This document shows, piece after piece, positions 52,655-63,480 of a stretch of DNA of 64,000 nucleotides. The stretch spans positions 2,604,001 through 2,668,000 of the forward strand of contig NZ_AP025463.1 in NCBI RefSeq assembly GCF_024347335.1, in the 5' to 3' direction. The notes beneath the pieces are model-generated. The model was given only the letters and a program-made list of their open reading frames with translations. It did not search any database and was not told the origin of the DNA. The position numbers and the translations under genes are program-made. Positions within the stretch are counted from its first letter, which is position 1; each line of letters starts with the position of its first letter. The DNA comes from Vibrio celticus. Its GTDB lineage: Bacteria > Pseudomonadota > Gammaproteobacteria > Enterobacterales > Vibrionaceae.

Positions 52655-53323
52655 TCAGTTCACACTCACTCTAAGTGCGGCACTGATCGCAAAAGGCGTC
52701 ATAGTCATCGCACCCATTAACATTGCCCCAAGCACCGCCAATTGGCCGTTGTACGCAACGCCCAAAGCCGCAGCGTCAATCGCTGACGTCGCGAAAATCA
52801 AAATGGGGATGTAAAGCGGCAAGATTAACAGGCTTAACAGGACTCCGCCCTTCTGTAACCCAACGGTTAACGCAACACCAATCGCACCAATAAAACTCAA
52901 TGCGGGTGTTCCTACCAGCAAGGTCAACACAACTGAGAGCCATGTATCAAAATCTAAAGACAACAAAACAGCCAATAATGGGCTGATTAAAATCAATGGT
53001 AACCCGGTCAACAACCAGTGTGCTATGACCTTGGACAATACTACCAACTGCAACGGGATGGGCATCAGCATCATCTGCTCGAGGGCGCCATCTTGAAAAT
53101 CGTCGCGGAAAAGACGCTCTAAAGAGAGCAGTGCAGATAGCAAAGCGGCCACCCAAACTATACCCGCAGCAATACGCGCAAGTAGGTTTGGCTCGGGGCC
53201 GATACTCAAAGGGAATAGAGTGATAACAATGATGAAGAACCACAAAGGGTTAAAGATATCTGCTTGACGTCGAAATGCGATAAGCAGTTCGCGTCGGATA
53301 ATCGTGGTCATTGAAGAGATCAT
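52655..53323 (-). CDS. ccmB: haem exporter permease CcmB
   Basis: 222 residues with about six membrane segments. Family signature near the N-terminus: PLWFFIIVITLFPLSIGPEP, then ERLFRDDFQDGALEQMML. Start ATG 53323 is preferred because GGGTGAG of the ccmA 3' end lies just upstream; a GTG at 53332 and an ATG at 53311 are alternatives. Works with the ATPase CcmA to drive haem transfer to CcmE. Confidence 0.93.
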   Translation of the reverse strand: MISSMTTIIRRELLIAFRRQADIFNPLWFFIIVITLFPLSIGPEPNLLARIAAGIVWVAALLSALLSLERLFRDDFQDGALEQMMLMPIPLQLVVLSKVIAHWLLTGLPLILISPLLAVLLSLDFDTWLSVVLTLLVGTPALSFIGAIGVALTVGLQKGGVLLSLLILPLYIPILIFATSAIDAAALGVAYNGQLAVLGAMLMGAMTMTPFAISAALRVSVN

Positions 53324-53324
53324 A

Positions 53325-53942
53325 TTACTCACCCAACTTTATTTTTCTTAGTTTCGGGCTATCAGCAAACATATCTTGGTGTGTGGTTAATAACACAATG
53401 CCACCGTTGTCTGCATGCTGAGAAAAAAGAGATTCGAGAACTTTCACGCCTTGCTTATCAATCGCAGTCAGCGGCTCATCGAGAATCCACAACATTTGCT
53501 TACTCAACCAAAGGCGAGCCAACGCAACTCGGCGCTGTTGGCCTGCTGAAAGTTGCCCCGCAGGTACGTCTTCTCTGCCCGCAAGCCCAACTTGAGCCAG
53601 CGCGTGGTAAAGCTCTTCTTTGCTAGTACCGCCACTGTGAATCGACTGATAAAAGCTCAGGTTCTCATAAGCACTAAGCTCGCGCTTTACACCTGTTTGA
53701 TGACCAAGAAAAAGTAAATTTTGATGATACACATCTCGACTCGATTCAATAGACTCACCATCCCAAGAGATGGTGCCGTCATCGCGATCGCCTAAACCAG
53801 TAATAATCCTAAGGAGTGTCGTTTTCCCGGTACCGTTACGACCTTCAACTTGAACCAGCTCACCTGGTTTCAATTGAAAAGACAACGATTCAAACAGAAT
53901 CCTGTCGTCACGAATAGCAGTTAAATTTGAGACTTCTAGCAT
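53325..53942 (-). CDS. ccmA: haem exporter ATP-binding protein CcmA
   Basis: 205 residues, the normal CcmA size, from MLEVSNLTAIRDDRILF; a 16-codon extension upstream lacks similarity. Walker A GRNGTGKTT (34-42), signature LSAGQQRRVALARLWL, Walker B LWILDEPLTAID, and LTTHQD. Its ATP hydrolysis releases holo-CcmE. First gene of ccmABCDEFGHI; the promoter should lie between 53943 and 54145 but none was pinpointed. Confidence 0.95.
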   Translation of the reverse strand: MLEVSNLTAIRDDRILFESLSFQLKPGELVQVEGRNGTGKTTLLRIITGLGDRDDGTISWDGESIESSRDVYHQNLLFLGHQTGVKRELSAYENLSFYQSIHSGGTSKEELYHALAQVGLAGREDVPAGQLSAGQQRRVALARLWLSKQMLWILDEPLTAIDKQGVKVLESLFSQHADNGGIVLLTTHQDMFADSPKLRKIKLGE

Positions 53943-54144
53943 AGGTAAATTTAGTCGAGTAATGAGAGCGCTATAGTAGCACACCAACATGGTGACAAAA
54001 CAGGACTAGGCGTTTTCGATAGAACAAAGTCGGTAAGAAACTGTTACCACCGCATCACAATTTACACATTTTCATCAACAAACAAGATATTGTCGTAGAT
54101 ACAAGCACTTATAAACATCGTTCTATATAGATCGGACAGATATA

Positions 54145-54172
54145 AAAAAAGAAGCCGAAGCTTCTTTTAAGA
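54145..54172 (-). terminator. terminator of the flagellar-chemotaxis operon
   Basis: Minus-strand AAGAAGC-TTCG-GCTTCTT (54166-54149) followed by TTTTTTTATA; a stable UUCG tetraloop terminator. Confidence 0.92.
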
Positions 54173-54220
54173 GGAATACGTAATAAACATTAATTGTTCA
54201 ATACGAATTAAGCGCTCAAT

Positions 54221-54733
54221 TTAACGACGTCGAGGCGGGTCTCTGCGATCGCGAGAGGCACCGGGTTGCTCATCGTACGATGAAGGGTCACTTCTCAACG
54301 AAGGGATTTTTTCCTTACCAGCAAGCTTATTCTGCAGAGACATCATTAGCTCAGCTTCCGCTTTTGGCAATTCGCATTCTTCGATCAGTTCGTTTATCCC
54401 GGCACCAAGTTGAACCATTTTCGTTGCACGCGTGTACAAACGTCCATCAGTATCCGCATGTTCCAACTCAACAATACGTTCGTTCAAGTGCTTGATCAGA
54501 TCTTGCTGCTCAGTCACTTTCTGACCAAGACCAACCACAACAGAGCGAACTTCAAGTAATTGCTTACTCGATTTCTGAAGCTCTTTGTCCAAGTTACGAA
54601 CTTGAAGGCGTGACTGATCAAGCTGCTTTTGAATCGCACGTTTTACTTTGCTGACCAAAATCACGATGAATAACGTAAAAACCCCTACTCCAGCAATCAG
54701 AGCAACAGGGGTTAAAGGAAGCGCTTCAAACAT
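54221..54733 (-). CDS. DUF2802 single-span coiled-coil protein
   Basis: 170 residues. One N-terminal membrane segment (about 9-28), a long heptad-rich coiled coil (about 33-92), then the conserved DUF2802 core with ATKMVQLGAGINELIEECEL, and a disordered tail rich in Arg and Pro ending DPPRRR. It is the last gene of the chemotaxis operon and its start overlaps the cheW stop by 1 nt, as in other vibrios. The function is not established. Position suggests a role with the polar chemotaxis array or flagellum. Confidence 0.85.
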   Translation of the reverse strand: MFEALPLTPVALIAGVGVFTLFIVILVSKVKRAIQKQLDQSRLQVRNLDKELQKSSKQLLEVRSVVVGLGQKVTEQQDLIKHLNERIVELEHADTDGRLYTRATKMVQLGAGINELIEECELPKAEAELMMSLQNKLAGKEKIPSLRSDPSSYDEQPGASRDRRDPPRRR

Positions 54734-55227
54734 TACAGGTGAGCCATCTCATCCCATTCGTCTTCGCTTAGTAGTTTGTTTAGATCTACTAAGATAAGCA
54801 GCTTGCCATCTCGGTTACTTACACCTTGGATGAACTTAGCACTTTCATCAGTACCAACACTTGGCGTTGTGTCGATTTCAGAAGAACGTAGGTAAACCAC
54901 TTCAGCAACGCTATCCACTAGAATGCCAATTACTTGACGCTCAGATTCAATAACGATGATACGAGTGTTATCTGTGATTTCACCTTGCATCAAACCAAAG
55001 CGAGAACGAGTGTCGATAACAGTAACAACGTTACCACGTAGGTTGATAATACCTAGAACGTAATCTGGAGCACCCGGTACTGGAGCAATTTCGCTGTAAC
55101 GCAGTACTTCACGTACTTGCATTACGTTGATGCCGTAAGTTTCTTCTTCTAGCTGGAAAGTCACCCATTGAAGTACTTCATCATTCGTTTGCTCTTTTCT
55201 TACTTCAACTTCACTCATATGAGACAT
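54733..55227 (-). CDS. cheW: chemotaxis coupling protein CheW
   Basis: 164 residues, a single CheW SH3-like domain: YGINVMQVREVLRYSEIAPVPG, YVLGIINLRGNVVTVIDTRSRFG and IVIESERQVIGILVDSVAEV. It couples receptors to CheA. The start is ATG 55227 with AGAGG 7 nt upstream; MSEV three codons later is possible. Follows parP by 70 bp. Confidence 0.96.
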   Translation of the reverse strand: MSHMSEVEVRKEQTNDEVLQWVTFQLEEETYGINVMQVREVLRYSEIAPVPGAPDYVLGIINLRGNVVTVIDTRSRFGLMQGEITDNTRIIVIESERQVIGILVDSVAEVVYLRSSEIDTTPSVGTDESAKFIQGVSNRDGKLLILVDLNKLLSEDEWDEMAHL

Positions 55228-55297
55228 AGATAATCCTCTTGCCGTCGTTACCGACCACTATTATTAACTTGATGCTTTTGTTGTACCAATCGTAGTA

Positions 55298-56480
<1,183 letters not shown>

Positions 56481-56494
<14 letters not shown>

Positions 56495-57263
56495 TTATCG
56501 CCAACCTTTCGAGATAAATAAGCAACTGTTTATAAGCAAATACACCACGGCTACCCGATGCAAAATGAGAGGCTGGCAAGCGCTTTAGGCTCGCATCTCG
56601 AAACTTAGTATCTATCGGCACAGCAGATGTCCAAACTTGGTTTGGATAATCATCTTTGAGCTGCGTTAATGTTTGCAGTGAGGCTTTGGTTCGCTTGTCG
56701 TACATCGTCGGGACAATCGTCACCTTAAACGGTGTTTTGCGAGACTTCTGCATGATGGTCAAAGTGCGAATCATACGCTCTAAGCCCTTCATAGCCAAAA
56801 ACTCAGTCTGTACCGGAATCAAAATACGATCACTAGCAGCCAATGCATTGACCATCATCACACCCAGAATTGGCGGGCAATCGATCAACACATAGTCGTA
56901 GTCATCTTTTAAAGCGGCCAAAGCACGCTTCAAGATCAACCCCATGCCGCTTCGATTTCCCATTACACGGTCTAATGTCGCCAAAGACATGTGGGCAGGA
57001 ATAATATCGATACCTTCGACTTCCGTCTGTAAAAGCAAAGGTCTTACCCTCTGCGCGTTAAACTCACGCAACTGGAACAGATCAAACAGGCTCGATTCCA
57101 CCGTATCTGAGTCGTACCCCAGATAGGTGGTCAGTGATGCATGTGGGTCAGTATCAACCAATAGAACACGGTGCCCCTTCAACGCAAGTAAACCTGCTAG
57201 AGTCACGGTCGTGGTCGTTTTACCAACACCACCTTTTTGGTTTGCAACACTCCAAACAATCAT
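56481..57263 (-). CDS. parC: ParA-family ATPase ParC (polar chemotaxis localisation)
   Basis: 260 residues. Deviant Walker A KGGVGKTTTT (Lys10-Thr19) and the switch YVLIDCPPILGVMMVNAL, as in ParA/MinD ATPases. In vibrios ParC, itself recruited by the polar hub HubP, positions chemotaxis arrays at the flagellated pole together with ParP. The neighbours cheB upstream and parP downstream (14-nt overlap) identify it rather than a chromosome-partition ParA. Confidence 0.92.
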
Positions 57264-57273
57264 TTCGATTTAC

Positions 57274-58398
57274 CTAAGCTAACCCAACTTCAACCAAGAT
57301 CCTTTCCGCGATGCGGTCTAGAGGTAGGTCTTCAGTAGAAATGCCAGCTTTTGCTACAGCTTGAGGCATACCATATACAACACAACTGTCTTCGTCTTGT
57401 GCCCAAATCGTCGAGCCCGCAGTTTTCAACATACGCGAACCTTCTCGACCATCTGCGCCCATACCGGTCAGTATCATAGACAACACTTTGTCACCGTAGA
57501 TCTTCGCTGCAGAGCCAAATGTGACATCCACACAAGGCTTGTAGTTCATGCGGTCGCCGCCATCGATAATTCTTAGGCGTGCAGACCCTGCGCGGCCATC
57601 AACCATCATCTGTTTACCACCCGGAGCAAGATACGCCACGCCAGGTTTTAACACATCACCGTCTTGCGCTTCACGAACTTCAATCTTACACAAGGTGTTC
57701 AAGCGACTAGCAAAAGCCGCTGTGAATGTTGCTGGCATATGCTGAACTAACACAATTGGATGTGGGTAGTGTGCAGGGATGCGAGTCAAAATCTTCTGTA
57801 GAGCAACAGGGCCGCCAGTCGACGTACCAATGGCTGTTAATTGATACTTCTTACCTGACGCTCTGAATTTCGCCGTTGATGCAACTGCAGGCTTCGCTGT
57901 GGAAGTCGCAGCTGTTGTTGAAATCGGCTGGCGCAATGGCGTAGATGTTGAAGTCGTTGTTGTCGCTCTCGGCGCAATAGGAGCACGACGCATAAATGCA
58001 CGCTTTGCAGCAATCTGAATCACACGCTGTTGAAGCAATGCAACTGCATCGTCGCGGTTACGTGCAATGTCTTCAAACTTCTTAGGTAGGAAGTCGAGAG
58101 CACCTGCATCTAACGCATCTAACGTTGCTCTCGCTCCATCATGCGTTAACGATGAAAACATCAAAATAGGCGTTGGAGACGCAGCCATGATCTCACGAAC
58201 GGCAGTGATGCCGTCCATGACAGGCATTTCAATGTCCATCGTGATTACGTCAGGTCTTAGCTGTTTCGCTTTCTCAACGGCTTCTTTACCGTTTACTGCG
58301 ACATCAATGACTTCTAGGCGAGCCTCTGAGTTGATGATCTCGCTAACGCGACGACGAAAAAAACTCGAATCATCAACGACTAATACTTTAATCGCCAT
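57274..58398 (-). CDS. cheB: chemotaxis methylesterase CheB
   Basis: 374 residues. Receiver domain with Asp55 in ITMDIEMPVMDG; a Thr/Ala/Pro-rich linker (about 143-180); C-terminal methylesterase with nucleophile Ser in AIGTSTGGPVAL, catalytic His in LVQHMPATFTAAFA and Asp in TGMGADGREG. It demethylates receptors for adaptation and is activated by CheA phosphorylation. Confidence 0.96.
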   Translation of the reverse strand: MAIKVLVVDDSSFFRRRVSEIINSEARLEVIDVAVNGKEAVEKAKQLRPDVITMDIEMPVMDGITAVREIMAASPTPILMFSSLTHDGARATLDALDAGALDFLPKKFEDIARNRDDAVALLQQRVIQIAAKRAFMRRAPIAPRATTTTSTSTPLRQPISTTAATSTAKPAVASTAKFRASGKKYQLTAIGTSTGGPVALQKILTRIPAHYPHPIVLVQHMPATFTAAFASRLNTLCKIEVREAQDGDVLKPGVAYLAPGGKQMMVDGRAGSARLRIIDGGDRMNYKPCVDVTFGSAAKIYGDKVLSMILTGMGADGREGSRMLKTAGSTIWAQDEDSCVVYGMPQAVAKAGISTEDLPLDRIAERILVEVGLA

Positions 58399-58411
58399 AT
58401 TTATCCTTAAA

Positions 58412-60595
58412 TTAAATTCTTGACGCAGCTGCGTACTGCTTCAACAAGTCCGGCACATCTAGAATCAATGCAATGTGTCCGTCACTTGTAATTGTCGCGC
58501 CTGCCATTCCTGGCGTGCCTTGCAGAAGCTTATCAAGCGGCTTGATCACGACTTCTTCTTGACCGATAAGCGTATCGACAACAAAACCAACACGTTGGCT
58601 ACCAAGTTGTACGATAACAACATGGCCATGCCCTTTACGCAGTTCAACAATACCCGCTTTAGGAGCAAGCCAGTTTTGCAAGTAGAACAACGGAATAGAC
58701 TTATCGCGAACGATGATCGTCAGCTGACCATCAACCACGTTTGTGCGGCTTAAATCTAGGTGGAAGATCTCGTTAACCGATGCCAATGGCAACGCAAATG
58801 GGTGACCCGCAACACCGACCATTAAGGTTGATAGAATCGCTAGGGTTAGTGGAACCTTGATGGTGATCTTGGTGCCCTGTCCCATTTCTGAATCAATATC
58901 AATAGAGCCGTTCAGTGTGTTGATCGCTGTTTTCACAACGTCCATACCTACACCACGACCAGAGATATCCGAGATCTGCTCTTTGCTTGAGAAGCCAGGA
59001 GCAAAAATCAGGTTGAAGCACTCTTTATTTGATAAACGAGACGCTGCATCTTCATCCATCAGGCCACGTTTAACCGCGATAGCACGAAGCTTATCAGGGT
59101 CCATACCGCCACCGTCATCAACGATAGCTAGCTCAATGTGGTCACCTTCTTGAGAGGCAGACAGAATCACTTTACCCGTTCTAGATTTACCTGCTGCAAC
59201 ACGGTCGTCCGGCATTTCAATACCATGGTCGACAGAGTTTCTCACCAAGTGAATCAGGGGATCAGCAAGTGCTTCTACTAAGTTTTTATCAAGATCCGTT
59301 TCTTCGCCACGCATTTCAAGAACGATGTCTTTCTTCAAGCTACGAGCAAGGTCACGGACAACTCGTGGGAAGCGACCAAATACTTTCTTGATCGGCTGCA
59401 TACGAGTCTTCATTACCGCACCTTGTAGGTCTGCAGTAACAACATCTAAGTTAGAGACAGCTTTCGACATTTCTTCGTCGTTGCTGTTGAGGCCTAGGCT
59501 GACTAGTCGGTTACGCACCAATACCAGTTCACCCACCATGTTCATGATGGTGTCCAGTGTTGATGTATCAACGCGAACTGTCGCTTCAGCTTGCTGCTTC
59601 TTAGCCGGCACTTTAACTTCAGCTTTTGCTGGAGCGCTCGGTTTTGGCTCAGCTTTAACGGCAACTGGCGCGGCAGGTTTAGGCGCAGCTTGAGGTGCTA
59701 CTGCCTTAACTTCTGCTGGCTTAGTCGCGGCATCCAATTCTTCAATCGAAGGTCCATTACCTGAGCCATGTAGTTGGTCAAGTAACTTCTCGAACTCTTC
59801 GTCAGTCATCAGATCATCGCCTTCAGACATCGCCGAAACAGGTGCTGCTGGCGGTGGAGGAGGCGTTGAACTTGCCGCTGTCGGGCTCTTACCCGCACCG
59901 TGCAATTCATCTAATAACTTTTCAAATTCGTCATCAGTAATATCACCACTGTCAGCAACAGACTGAGGTGCAGCGGGTGCTGGCGGCGGTGTAGGTACAG
60001 AAGGCGCTGTTGGTGAACCACCTTTACCGTGAAGCTCATCAAGCAAGCGTTCAAACTCATCTTCAGAGATATCATCGACTGAAGATGCATTGATGTTTGA
60101 GCTTTCAGCAGTAGGTTCCGGAGCAATAACAGGCTCAGGCGCTGCAACAACAGATTCAGGGATAATAGGTGCAGGCGCTTCTACTGGTGCCACTTCATCC
60201 GCAGACTCTGGTTTACAGAGACGGTGAAGTTCATCCAATAAAGATTGGTCGGCTGGCACTAAAGGTTCCTGATCTTGCACGGCGCGAAACTGTACATTGA
60301 CTGTATCTAGCGCCTGCAGCATGGTATCCATCAAACCTGATGTTACGCTGCGTTGGCCGTTTCGCAGAATGTCGAACACATTCTCAGCACCATGACAAGT
60401 ATCCACCAGCTCAGTTAATGCTAGGAAACCAGCACCACCTTTTACTGTATGGAAACCACGGAAAATAGCATTTAATAGGTCTTTGTCGTCAGGGTTATTC
60501 TCAAGCTCTACCAGTTGTTCTGATAGGAGTTCAAGGATCTCTCCTGCTTCGACTAAAAAGTCCTGAAGAATATCTTCGTCTAAATCGTAGCTCAT
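58412..60595 (-). CDS. cheA: chemotaxis histidine kinase CheA
   Basis: 727 residues. HPt domain with phospho-His49 in GFHTVKGG. In place of a recognisable P2 domain there is a long Pro/Ala-rich linker (about 128-345) carrying three helical repeats EFEkLLDeLHG at 180-190, 223-233 and 267-277. Dimerisation domain (about 350-410), ATPase (N box HLVRNSVDHGIE, G boxes DDGGGM and GRGVGMDVV), and C-terminal CheW-like P5 with VFDTLIGQEEVVIK-type sequence. In vibrios this linker region has been described as the ParP-interacting localisation domain. It lies 13 bp upstream of cheB. Confidence 0.97.
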   Translation of the reverse strand: MSYDLDEDILQDFLVEAGEILELLSEQLVELENNPDDKDLLNAIFRGFHTVKGGAGFLALTELVDTCHGAENVFDILRNGQRSVTSGLMDTMLQALDTVNVQFRAVQDQEPLVPADQSLLDELHRLCKPESADEVAPVEAPAPIIPESVVAAPEPVIAPEPTAESSNINASSVDDISEDEFERLLDELHGKGGSPTAPSVPTPPPAPAAPQSVADSGDITDDEFEKLLDELHGAGKSPTAASSTPPPPPAAPVSAMSEGDDLMTDEEFEKLLDQLHGSGNGPSIEELDAATKPAEVKAVAPQAAPKPAAPVAVKAEPKPSAPAKAEVKVPAKKQQAEATVRVDTSTLDTIMNMVGELVLVRNRLVSLGLNSNDEEMSKAVSNLDVVTADLQGAVMKTRMQPIKKVFGRFPRVVRDLARSLKKDIVLEMRGEETDLDKNLVEALADPLIHLVRNSVDHGIEMPDDRVAAGKSRTGKVILSASQEGDHIELAIVDDGGGMDPDKLRAIAVKRGLMDEDAASRLSNKECFNLIFAPGFSSKEQISDISGRGVGMDVVKTAINTLNGSIDIDSEMGQGTKITIKVPLTLAILSTLMVGVAGHPFALPLASVNEIFHLDLSRTNVVDGQLTIIVRDKSIPLFYLQNWLAPKAGIVELRKGHGHVVIVQLGSQRVGFVVDTLIGQEEVVIKPLDKLLQGTPGMAGATITSDGHIALILDVPDLLKQYAAASRI

Positions 60596-60604
60596 ACGTT
60601 ACCT

Positions 60605-61336
60605 TTAAAATCCAAGACTGGATAACAAATCGTCGACTTCATCTTGAGATGCGACAGCGTCTTCGCGCTCTTCTGGGTTCATAATTGGACCTTCAGGCGC
60701 AATCGATGCTTTCTTCTCTGACTCTGGAGTTGGCTCTTTTTGATTCGCACCGAATACCGTGAGAATCTCGACCAAACGTCCTTCCACCTCATTCACCAAG
60801 GTAATAACTTTGCTGATTATCTGCCCAGTTAAATCTTGGAAATCCTGAGCCATCAAGATTTCAGTCAATTGTCCGCGTAGTTCAGTACTATCGCCTTCTA
60901 CTTGGACAAGCAATCCATCAATGCGGTGACATAAAGCTTTAAATTGTGCCAGCTCAATGCGGCCATGCATCAGTTCATTCCATTGAGGCCTTACTTGAAG
61001 TAAACACTCGTGTAGGTTGTCTGCGATTGGTATACAGCGATCGACAGCGTCCATCGTCTTATTTGCCGCAACTTCCGTTTTATCAATGACATACTGAAGG
61101 CGATCCCTTGCATCAGGGATTTCGTCATTTGCGATAACGCTGATGCGTTCATCGAAATTGAATTGAGTCAAAGAGTCGTGGAGGTCGCGTGTCAGACTTC
61201 CTATTTCTTGAAGCATTGGATTGTCTTGAAGACTAAAGTTATCTTCATAAATGCTTCTCACAAGAGAATCAGCATGTTGCTGCTCATCGTTCTCAAGCAG
61301 CTCTACTAATTTTTTTGCTTGTTCTAATGAAATCAT
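60605..61336 (-). CDS. cheZ: CheY phosphatase CheZ
   Basis: 243 residues from MISLEQAKKLVELLE; an in-frame ATG eight codons upstream (61360) is possible. Long helical hairpin with the catalytic region EILMAQDFQDLTGQIISKVI, whose Gln accelerates dephosphorylation of CheY. The C-terminal DDLLSSLGF is the CheY-binding tail. Located between cheY and cheA. Confidence 0.95.
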   Translation of the reverse strand: MISLEQAKKLVELLENDEQQHADSLVRSIYEDNFSLQDNPMLQEIGSLTRDLHDSLTQFNFDERISVIANDEIPDARDRLQYVIDKTEVAANKTMDAVDRCIPIADNLHECLLQVRPQWNELMHGRIELAQFKALCHRIDGLLVQVEGDSTELRGQLTEILMAQDFQDLTGQIISKVITLVNEVEGRLVEILTVFGANQKEPTPESEKKASIAPEGPIMNPEEREDAVASQDEVDDLLSSLGF

Positions 61337-61441
61337 CCTGAATTCGGCCTTACTCCGCATACTTTGTGCGCTTAGGCTATCGAGATAAACAGATAACTTA
61401 TCAGTCAGTGTTTACCTAGAAGTGCCTAAATTTATTGATGC

Positions 61442-61834
61442 TTATAAGCGATCAAAAATCTTATCAAGTTTCTCTTTCAGCGTTGCAGCAGTGAAAGGCT
61501 TCACAATGTAACCATTAACACCCGCTTGCGCAGCTTCGATGATCTGCTCACGCTTCGCTTCAGCTGTGATCATAAGCACTGGAAGGTGCTTAAGTTCTGC
61601 GTCTGCGCGAATGTGTTTAAGCAGGTCAATCCCTTGCATGCCTGGCATGTTCCAGTCAGTTACCACGAAATCAAATTCGCCTTTTTTCAGCATAGGTAAC
61701 GCGGTCAAGCCATCATCTGCTTCTTGAGTGTTGTTGAAACCTAAATCGCGAAGTAGGTTTTTAACAATTCGGCGCATCGTTGAAAAATCATCAACAATGA
61801 GAATTTTCATGTTTTTGTTCAAATTAGCCTCCAC
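61442..61834 (-). CDS. cheY: chemotaxis response regulator CheY
   Basis: 130 residues, one receiver domain. Acidic pair in ILIVDDFSTMRR, phospho-acceptor Asp60 in VVTDWNMPGMQG, Thr/Ala switch VLMITAEAKRE and Lys112 in YIVKPFTA. It is very close to the motor-binding CheY-3 of Vibrio cholerae, as remembered. It lies 18 bp after fliA and is followed by a 105-bp gap before cheZ. Confidence 0.97.
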   Translation of the reverse strand: MEANLNKNMKILIVDDFSTMRRIVKNLLRDLGFNNTQEADDGLTALPMLKKGEFDFVVTDWNMPGMQGIDLLKHIRADAELKHLPVLMITAEAKREQIIEAAQAGVNGYIVKPFTAATLKEKLDKIFDRL

Positions 61835-61852
61835 TGAATAGGATCAGTGTTG

Positions 61853-62590
61853 TTAGTCGTTCTGTGTCCAAGCACTTAACTTAGTGCGTAAACGCTGCAT
61901 AGATTGGCTCAGTATTTGGCTGACACGAGATTCGCTGACACCTAACACTTCCCCAATCTCTTTTAAATTGAGTTCTTCGTCGTAATAAAGCGAAAGCACA
62001 AGGCCTTCCCTTTCCGGAAGTTGTTTTATCGAATCGATCAAAGCTTGGCGGAATGAATCATCAGCAACCCCTTGAAAAGGCGTATTATCTTGAGAGTCTT
62101 CATTCGGAGATATTACATCATCTGAGACGCCTAAATCTTCGATTCCAACCAGTCTTGAGCAATTAATGTCAGTTAAAGCACTGTGATACTGCTCTAAGTT
62201 GAGCCCCATGTGTTTTGCCACTTCGGCATCACTTGGGTCGCGGTTGAGGATACCCTCTAATTCCGCGATTGCACTGCTGATTTCTCGATTGTTTTTATGA
62301 ACCGATCTCGGCACCCAATCCCCACGGCGAATGTCATCCAACATTGCCCCGCGAATTCGAATACCAGCATACGTCTCAAAGCTTGCGCCTTTGGTACCAT
62401 CATAGTTTTGTTGCGCTTCAATCAAGCCGATCATGCCGGCTTGAATTAAGTCATCAACCAATACATTAGGCGGTAATCGCCCCAACAAGTGATGAGCGAT
62501 ACGTTTAACCAACACAGAGTACTTCTCAAAAAAAGCCTGTTGGCTATTGTGATTAGCGTGTTGGTCGTAAGTAAGCGCTTTATTCACCAA
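61853..62590 (-). CDS. fliA: flagellar sigma factor FliA (sigma-28)
   Basis: 245 residues. Sigma region 2 with HHLLGRLPPNVLVDDLIQAG and YAGIRIRGAMLDDIRR, region 3 with HMGLNLEQYHSALTDI, and region 4 helix-turn-helix ELNLKEIGEVLGVSESRVSQ. It transcribes late flagellar and chemotaxis genes. Overlaps flhG by 11 nt. Confidence 0.97.
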   Translation of the reverse strand: MVNKALTYDQHANHNSQQAFFEKYSVLVKRIAHHLLGRLPPNVLVDDLIQAGMIGLIEAQQNYDGTKGASFETYAGIRIRGAMLDDIRRGDWVPRSVHKNNREISSAIAELEGILNRDPSDAEVAKHMGLNLEQYHSALTDINCSRLVGIEDLGVSDDVISPNEDSQDNTPFQGVADDSFRQALIDSIKQLPEREGLVLSLYYDEELNLKEIGEVLGVSESRVSQILSQSMQRLRTKLSAWTQND

Positions 62591-63467
62591 ATGGTTCCTC
62601 TATAAATTCAGTACGATTCAGCAGCCTTTCAACAAAGAACTCCAAGTGTCCGCTCGGTGTTTTTGGTATTGGCCAGGTCAATGCTTTGTTAGCCAAAGAG
62701 CTGATTGCCAATGCAGCTGGAGAGCGAGGAAACGCATCGACTACGATTTTCTGTCTCTTGACTGATTGACGTACTTTATCATCTAAAGGAATACATGCTA
62801 CGAGTTCGAGGCTCACATTCAAGAAGCGCTCTGTGACCAAAGTCAACTTTGCAAATAATTCTCGGCCTTCGCGGTAGCTTCTGACCATATTTGCAACAAC
62901 TTTGAATCGCTGAACTTGGTGTTCTCTGCTCAAAAGCTTAATCAAAGCATATGCATCCGTGATCGAGGTAGGTTCATCACATACCACGACAACCACGTCT
63001 TGTGCCGCTCTAGAGAAGCTGATCACCATGTCCGAAATACCGGCTGCGGTATCAACCAACAAGATGTCCATCTCGTCTTCAAGCGAACCGAATGCGCGAA
63101 TCAAACCTGCGTGCTGTGCGTGTGAAAGTTCAGTCATGCTTTGAGTGCCCGATGTCGCTGGAATAATTTTAATTCCGTGCGGCCCTTCGACAATCGCATC
63201 CTTAAGTTCACATTCGCCAGCCAACACATGCCCAAGGTTTCGTTTAGAACGAATACCTAGCATGATATCGACGTTCGCTAGCCCTAAATCGGCATCTAGC
63301 ACCATAACTTTTTTGCCTTGGCGCGCCATGCAAATAGCCATACCTAACGTCACATTAGATTTACCAACGCCTCCCTTACCACCGGTTACAGCGATAACTT
63401 TTGTGAGTGAAGGCTTGGTTAAGCGACGGAGGCCGCTAGCTTGATCATGTATCATATTTTCATTCAT
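62580..63467 (-). CDS. flhG: flagellar number regulator FlhG (MinD-like ATPase)
   Basis: 295 residues from MNENMIHDQASGLRRL, keeping the conserved N-terminal DQASGLRRL segment that stimulates FlhF; an 18-codon upstream extension overlaps flhF. Deviant Walker A GGKGGVGKSN (about 29-38), VLDADLGLANVDIMLG and DTAAGISDMVISF. It limits polar flagella to one. The start lies 13 bp after the flhF stop. Confidence 0.95.
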   Translation of the reverse strand: MNENMIHDQASGLRRLTKPSLTKVIAVTGGKGGVGKSNVTLGMAICMARQGKKVMVLDADLGLANVDIMLGIRSKRNLGHVLAGECELKDAIVEGPHGIKIIPATSGTQSMTELSHAQHAGLIRAFGSLEDEMDILLVDTAAGISDMVISFSRAAQDVVVVVCDEPTSITDAYALIKLLSREHQVQRFKVVANMVRSYREGRELFAKLTLVTERFLNVSLELVACIPLDDKVRQSVKRQKIVVDAFPRSPAALAISSLANKALTWPIPKTPSGHLEFFVERLLNRTEFIEEPFGE

Positions 63468-63480
63468 ATTTATCCGCCGC

